From Cyanobacteria bacterium SZAS-4 (GTDB lineage Bacteria; Cyanobacteriota; Vampirovibrionia; Obscuribacterales; Obscuribacteraceae), in contig JAFEAT010000009.1 in NCBI GenBank assembly GCA_018266255.1, positions 62,001 to 126,000 on the forward strand: a DNA stretch of 64,000 nt. The letters run 5' to 3'. A program made the translations under genes and the position numbers. Below are positions 62,990 through 64,000 of the stretch, one piece after another. The stretch's first letter is position 1; each line of letters begins with the position of its first letter. Below the pieces are notes generated by a model. It did no database searches and was not told the DNA's origin. It saw only the letters and a program-made list of their open reading frames with translations.

Positions 62990-63562
62990 ATGAAGCGATT
63001 AATATCTTTTCTACTAGTCTCGCATCTGACTTTAAGCGCCTCAGAATCGAAGCCGGTCGGTTCTCAGAGTCCAATTAAACCCAAAGGAGAGTCGCTTGAG
63101 GCTTGTCGAGCACAAGTCTTGAAAAACTCAATCAATGCTGGCTCAAAAGATGTATTACATGGCATATACAGAATAAAAGTGTCAGTTAGAACTTGTATAA
63201 CTCCTCCTAAAATCAGTGTTGATGCGCCCGAATTAAAAAGCGCTATTGAGTCAAAGTGCCGGGAGTCTGGATTGAGCATAGACTCAAAAAGTGGCCCGTT
63301 GACACCTGTGCTCTTAATCGAACTAAAGCCGATGGGCAGCGGAAAGAACGATAAACAATTGGTGTATATCATCCGGCTCCAACTTTTAGAGACGACCATT
63401 TTAGCGAAAGATATGAAAACCAGGGATTTAGCACCTTCTTTTGAGTACGAGTGCCTAGAAGCGATAGGTAATCTACATAAACCTGATGCGGAACTACAAA
63501 AAGACATTTTGGCTAGCGTTGACCGGGTTATTGAAGAGTGGAGGAGGGCTAATCCTCGTTAA
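62990..63562 (+). CDS. Secreted hypothetical protein
   Basis: 190 residues with GGAG eight bases before the ATG and a short signal-type N-terminus (MKRLISFLLVSHLTLSAS). The mature part has Lys/Ser-rich surface character and two Cys in the first half (ACRAQVLKNS and RTCITPPK). The C-terminus (DILASVDRVIEEWRRANP) resembles the end of periplasmic TonB-like or energy-transducer proteins only superficially. No family recognised. Confidence 0.6.
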   Translation: MKRLISFLLVSHLTLSASESKPVGSQSPIKPKGESLEACRAQVLKNSINAGSKDVLHGIYRIKVSVRTCITPPKISVDAPELKSAIESKCRESGLSIDSKSGPLTPVLLIELKPMGSGKNDKQLVYIIRLQLLETTILAKDMKTRDLAPSFEYECLEAIGNLHKPDAELQKDILASVDRVIEEWRRANPR

Positions 63563-63704
63563 AAGGTTGCGGTCCGAGTTTCGAGAGCTACTTAGTCCGC
63601 TGAAGCAGAGGATATGACGAACGTCAGAATCTGTAATTTCGGTGCGGATCAACTGACGCTATCAGTTTTCAAACTCGTTGTCGATGCCTACAGTGTTTGC
63701 GGCT

Positions 63705-64000
63705 CTAACGCCCATTATTGACGACCCAGATGCAAGTCCCATTTGGCTGCGATTCGGCTCGCATTCTCACACCGCTAGCCGTGTATCCTATTATAGTTGT
63801 ATAGATTGTTGGGACACCCGTAGGACTCGTTGTTCCCCTCGTTATTATCGCGCAGTTATTAACTGCAGGACCAAATCTATAGTCGTAGGAGCAAGGGTTC
63901 CCACTTTGGTCCTGTACACAATTACAAGGTATAGGTGTGGTCGTGCTAGGTCTTAGCCCACTTAGATCTGACGTGTCAATTGGACAATTTACGACATAGC
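63705..64000 (-). CDS. 3' part of a gene entering from the right, pilin-like style
   Basis: The minus strand is open from the window edge for 97 codons to a TAG at 63705. The translation (NCVQDQSGNPCSYDYRFGP, then GTTSPTGVPTIYTTIIGYTASG and a Cys-Trp-containing end) has the Asn/Thr/Gly/Cys-rich composition of secreted or pilin-type C-terminal domains. The start lies outside the window. The overlapping 92-codon frame on the + strand is Arg/Cys-rich noise. The assignment to a family is only a guess. Confidence 0.5.
   Translation of the reverse strand, partial: YVVNCPIDTSDLSGLRPSTTTPIPCNCVQDQSGNPCSYDYRFGPAVNNCAIITRGTTSPTGVPTIYTTIIGYTASGVRMRAESQPNGTCIWVVNNGR

Noticed and set aside
63678..63956. 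92-codon + strand frame near the right end
   Set aside because: Arg/Cys-rich composition and no ribosome site; the opposite strand has the more protein-like open frame.
1..64000. CRISPR arrays, tRNA and rRNA genes
   Set aside because: No regularly spaced identical repeats and no cloverleaf or rRNA-like stretch were noticed by eye; a tRNA scan would be decisive for short gaps.

Overview
The window reads as a chromosomal segment of a Gram-negative-type bacterium. Genes for Kdo modification (Kdo 3-hydroxylase), GDP-heptose synthesis (HddA, HddC, GmhB) and an RND exporter point to an LPS-bearing outer membrane. Many secreted or membrane hypotheticals with Pro/Gln/Asp-rich linkers, DUF255, DUF547, YfhO-like and TPR proteins, frequent GTG/TTG starts and short intergenic gaps would fit a Melainabacteria/Obscuribacter-like lineage. 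That assignment is an impression from gene content, not a search result. I saw no rRNA, tRNA or CRISPR array.

Layout. 1-8.8 kb: a large partial hypothetical protein, an FAD oxidoreductase, an OmpR-type regulator, Dps, and a GH75 chitosanase-like protein with a low-complexity linker. 9.3-16.8 kb: five enzymes in reaction order that match the bacterial ergothioneine-to-glutamate pathway (ergothionase, thiourocanate hydratase, thiohydantoin desulfurase, hydantoinase, N-carbamoyl-glutamate amidohydrolase). The first is a histidine-ammonia-lyase fold without the MIO-forming Ala-Ser-Gly. 17-23.5 kb: secreted and small proteins, a coupled DUF255-DUF547 pair, a SprT-like protein and a DUF378 protein. 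23.7-27.9 kb: a tandem pair of membrane-anchored kinase-like proteins. 27.9-34.5 kb: a compact trpEGDCFBA operon preceded by a candidate Trp-codon leader peptide and attenuator.

34.6-45.3 kb: a TPR membrane protein, secreted hypotheticals, a CzcA-type RND pump without its usual partners, a helical-repeat protein and a GT39-like membrane glycosyltransferase. 45.5-59.6 kb: a surface-glycan region with a nucleotide-sugar dehydrogenase relative (catalytic Cys missing), an SDR, a Gfo/Idh/MocA oxidoreductase, heptose kinase and nucleotidyltransferase, a sulfotransferase, a DUF374 acyltransferase, Kdo hydroxylase, heptose bisphosphatase, a YfhO-like protein and a GT4. 60.4-62.8 kb: an IS21-family element with a 7-bp target duplication, paired terminal 20-bp repeats, an amber codon in istB and an apparent frameshift near the 3' end of istA. 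The right edge holds a secreted hypothetical and the 3' part of a minus-strand gene running out of the window.

The result most worth following is the ergothioneine catabolic cluster. It would release trimethylamine and sulfide and yield glutamate, and two of its enzymes show active-site substitutions that separate them from the housekeeping families they resemble.
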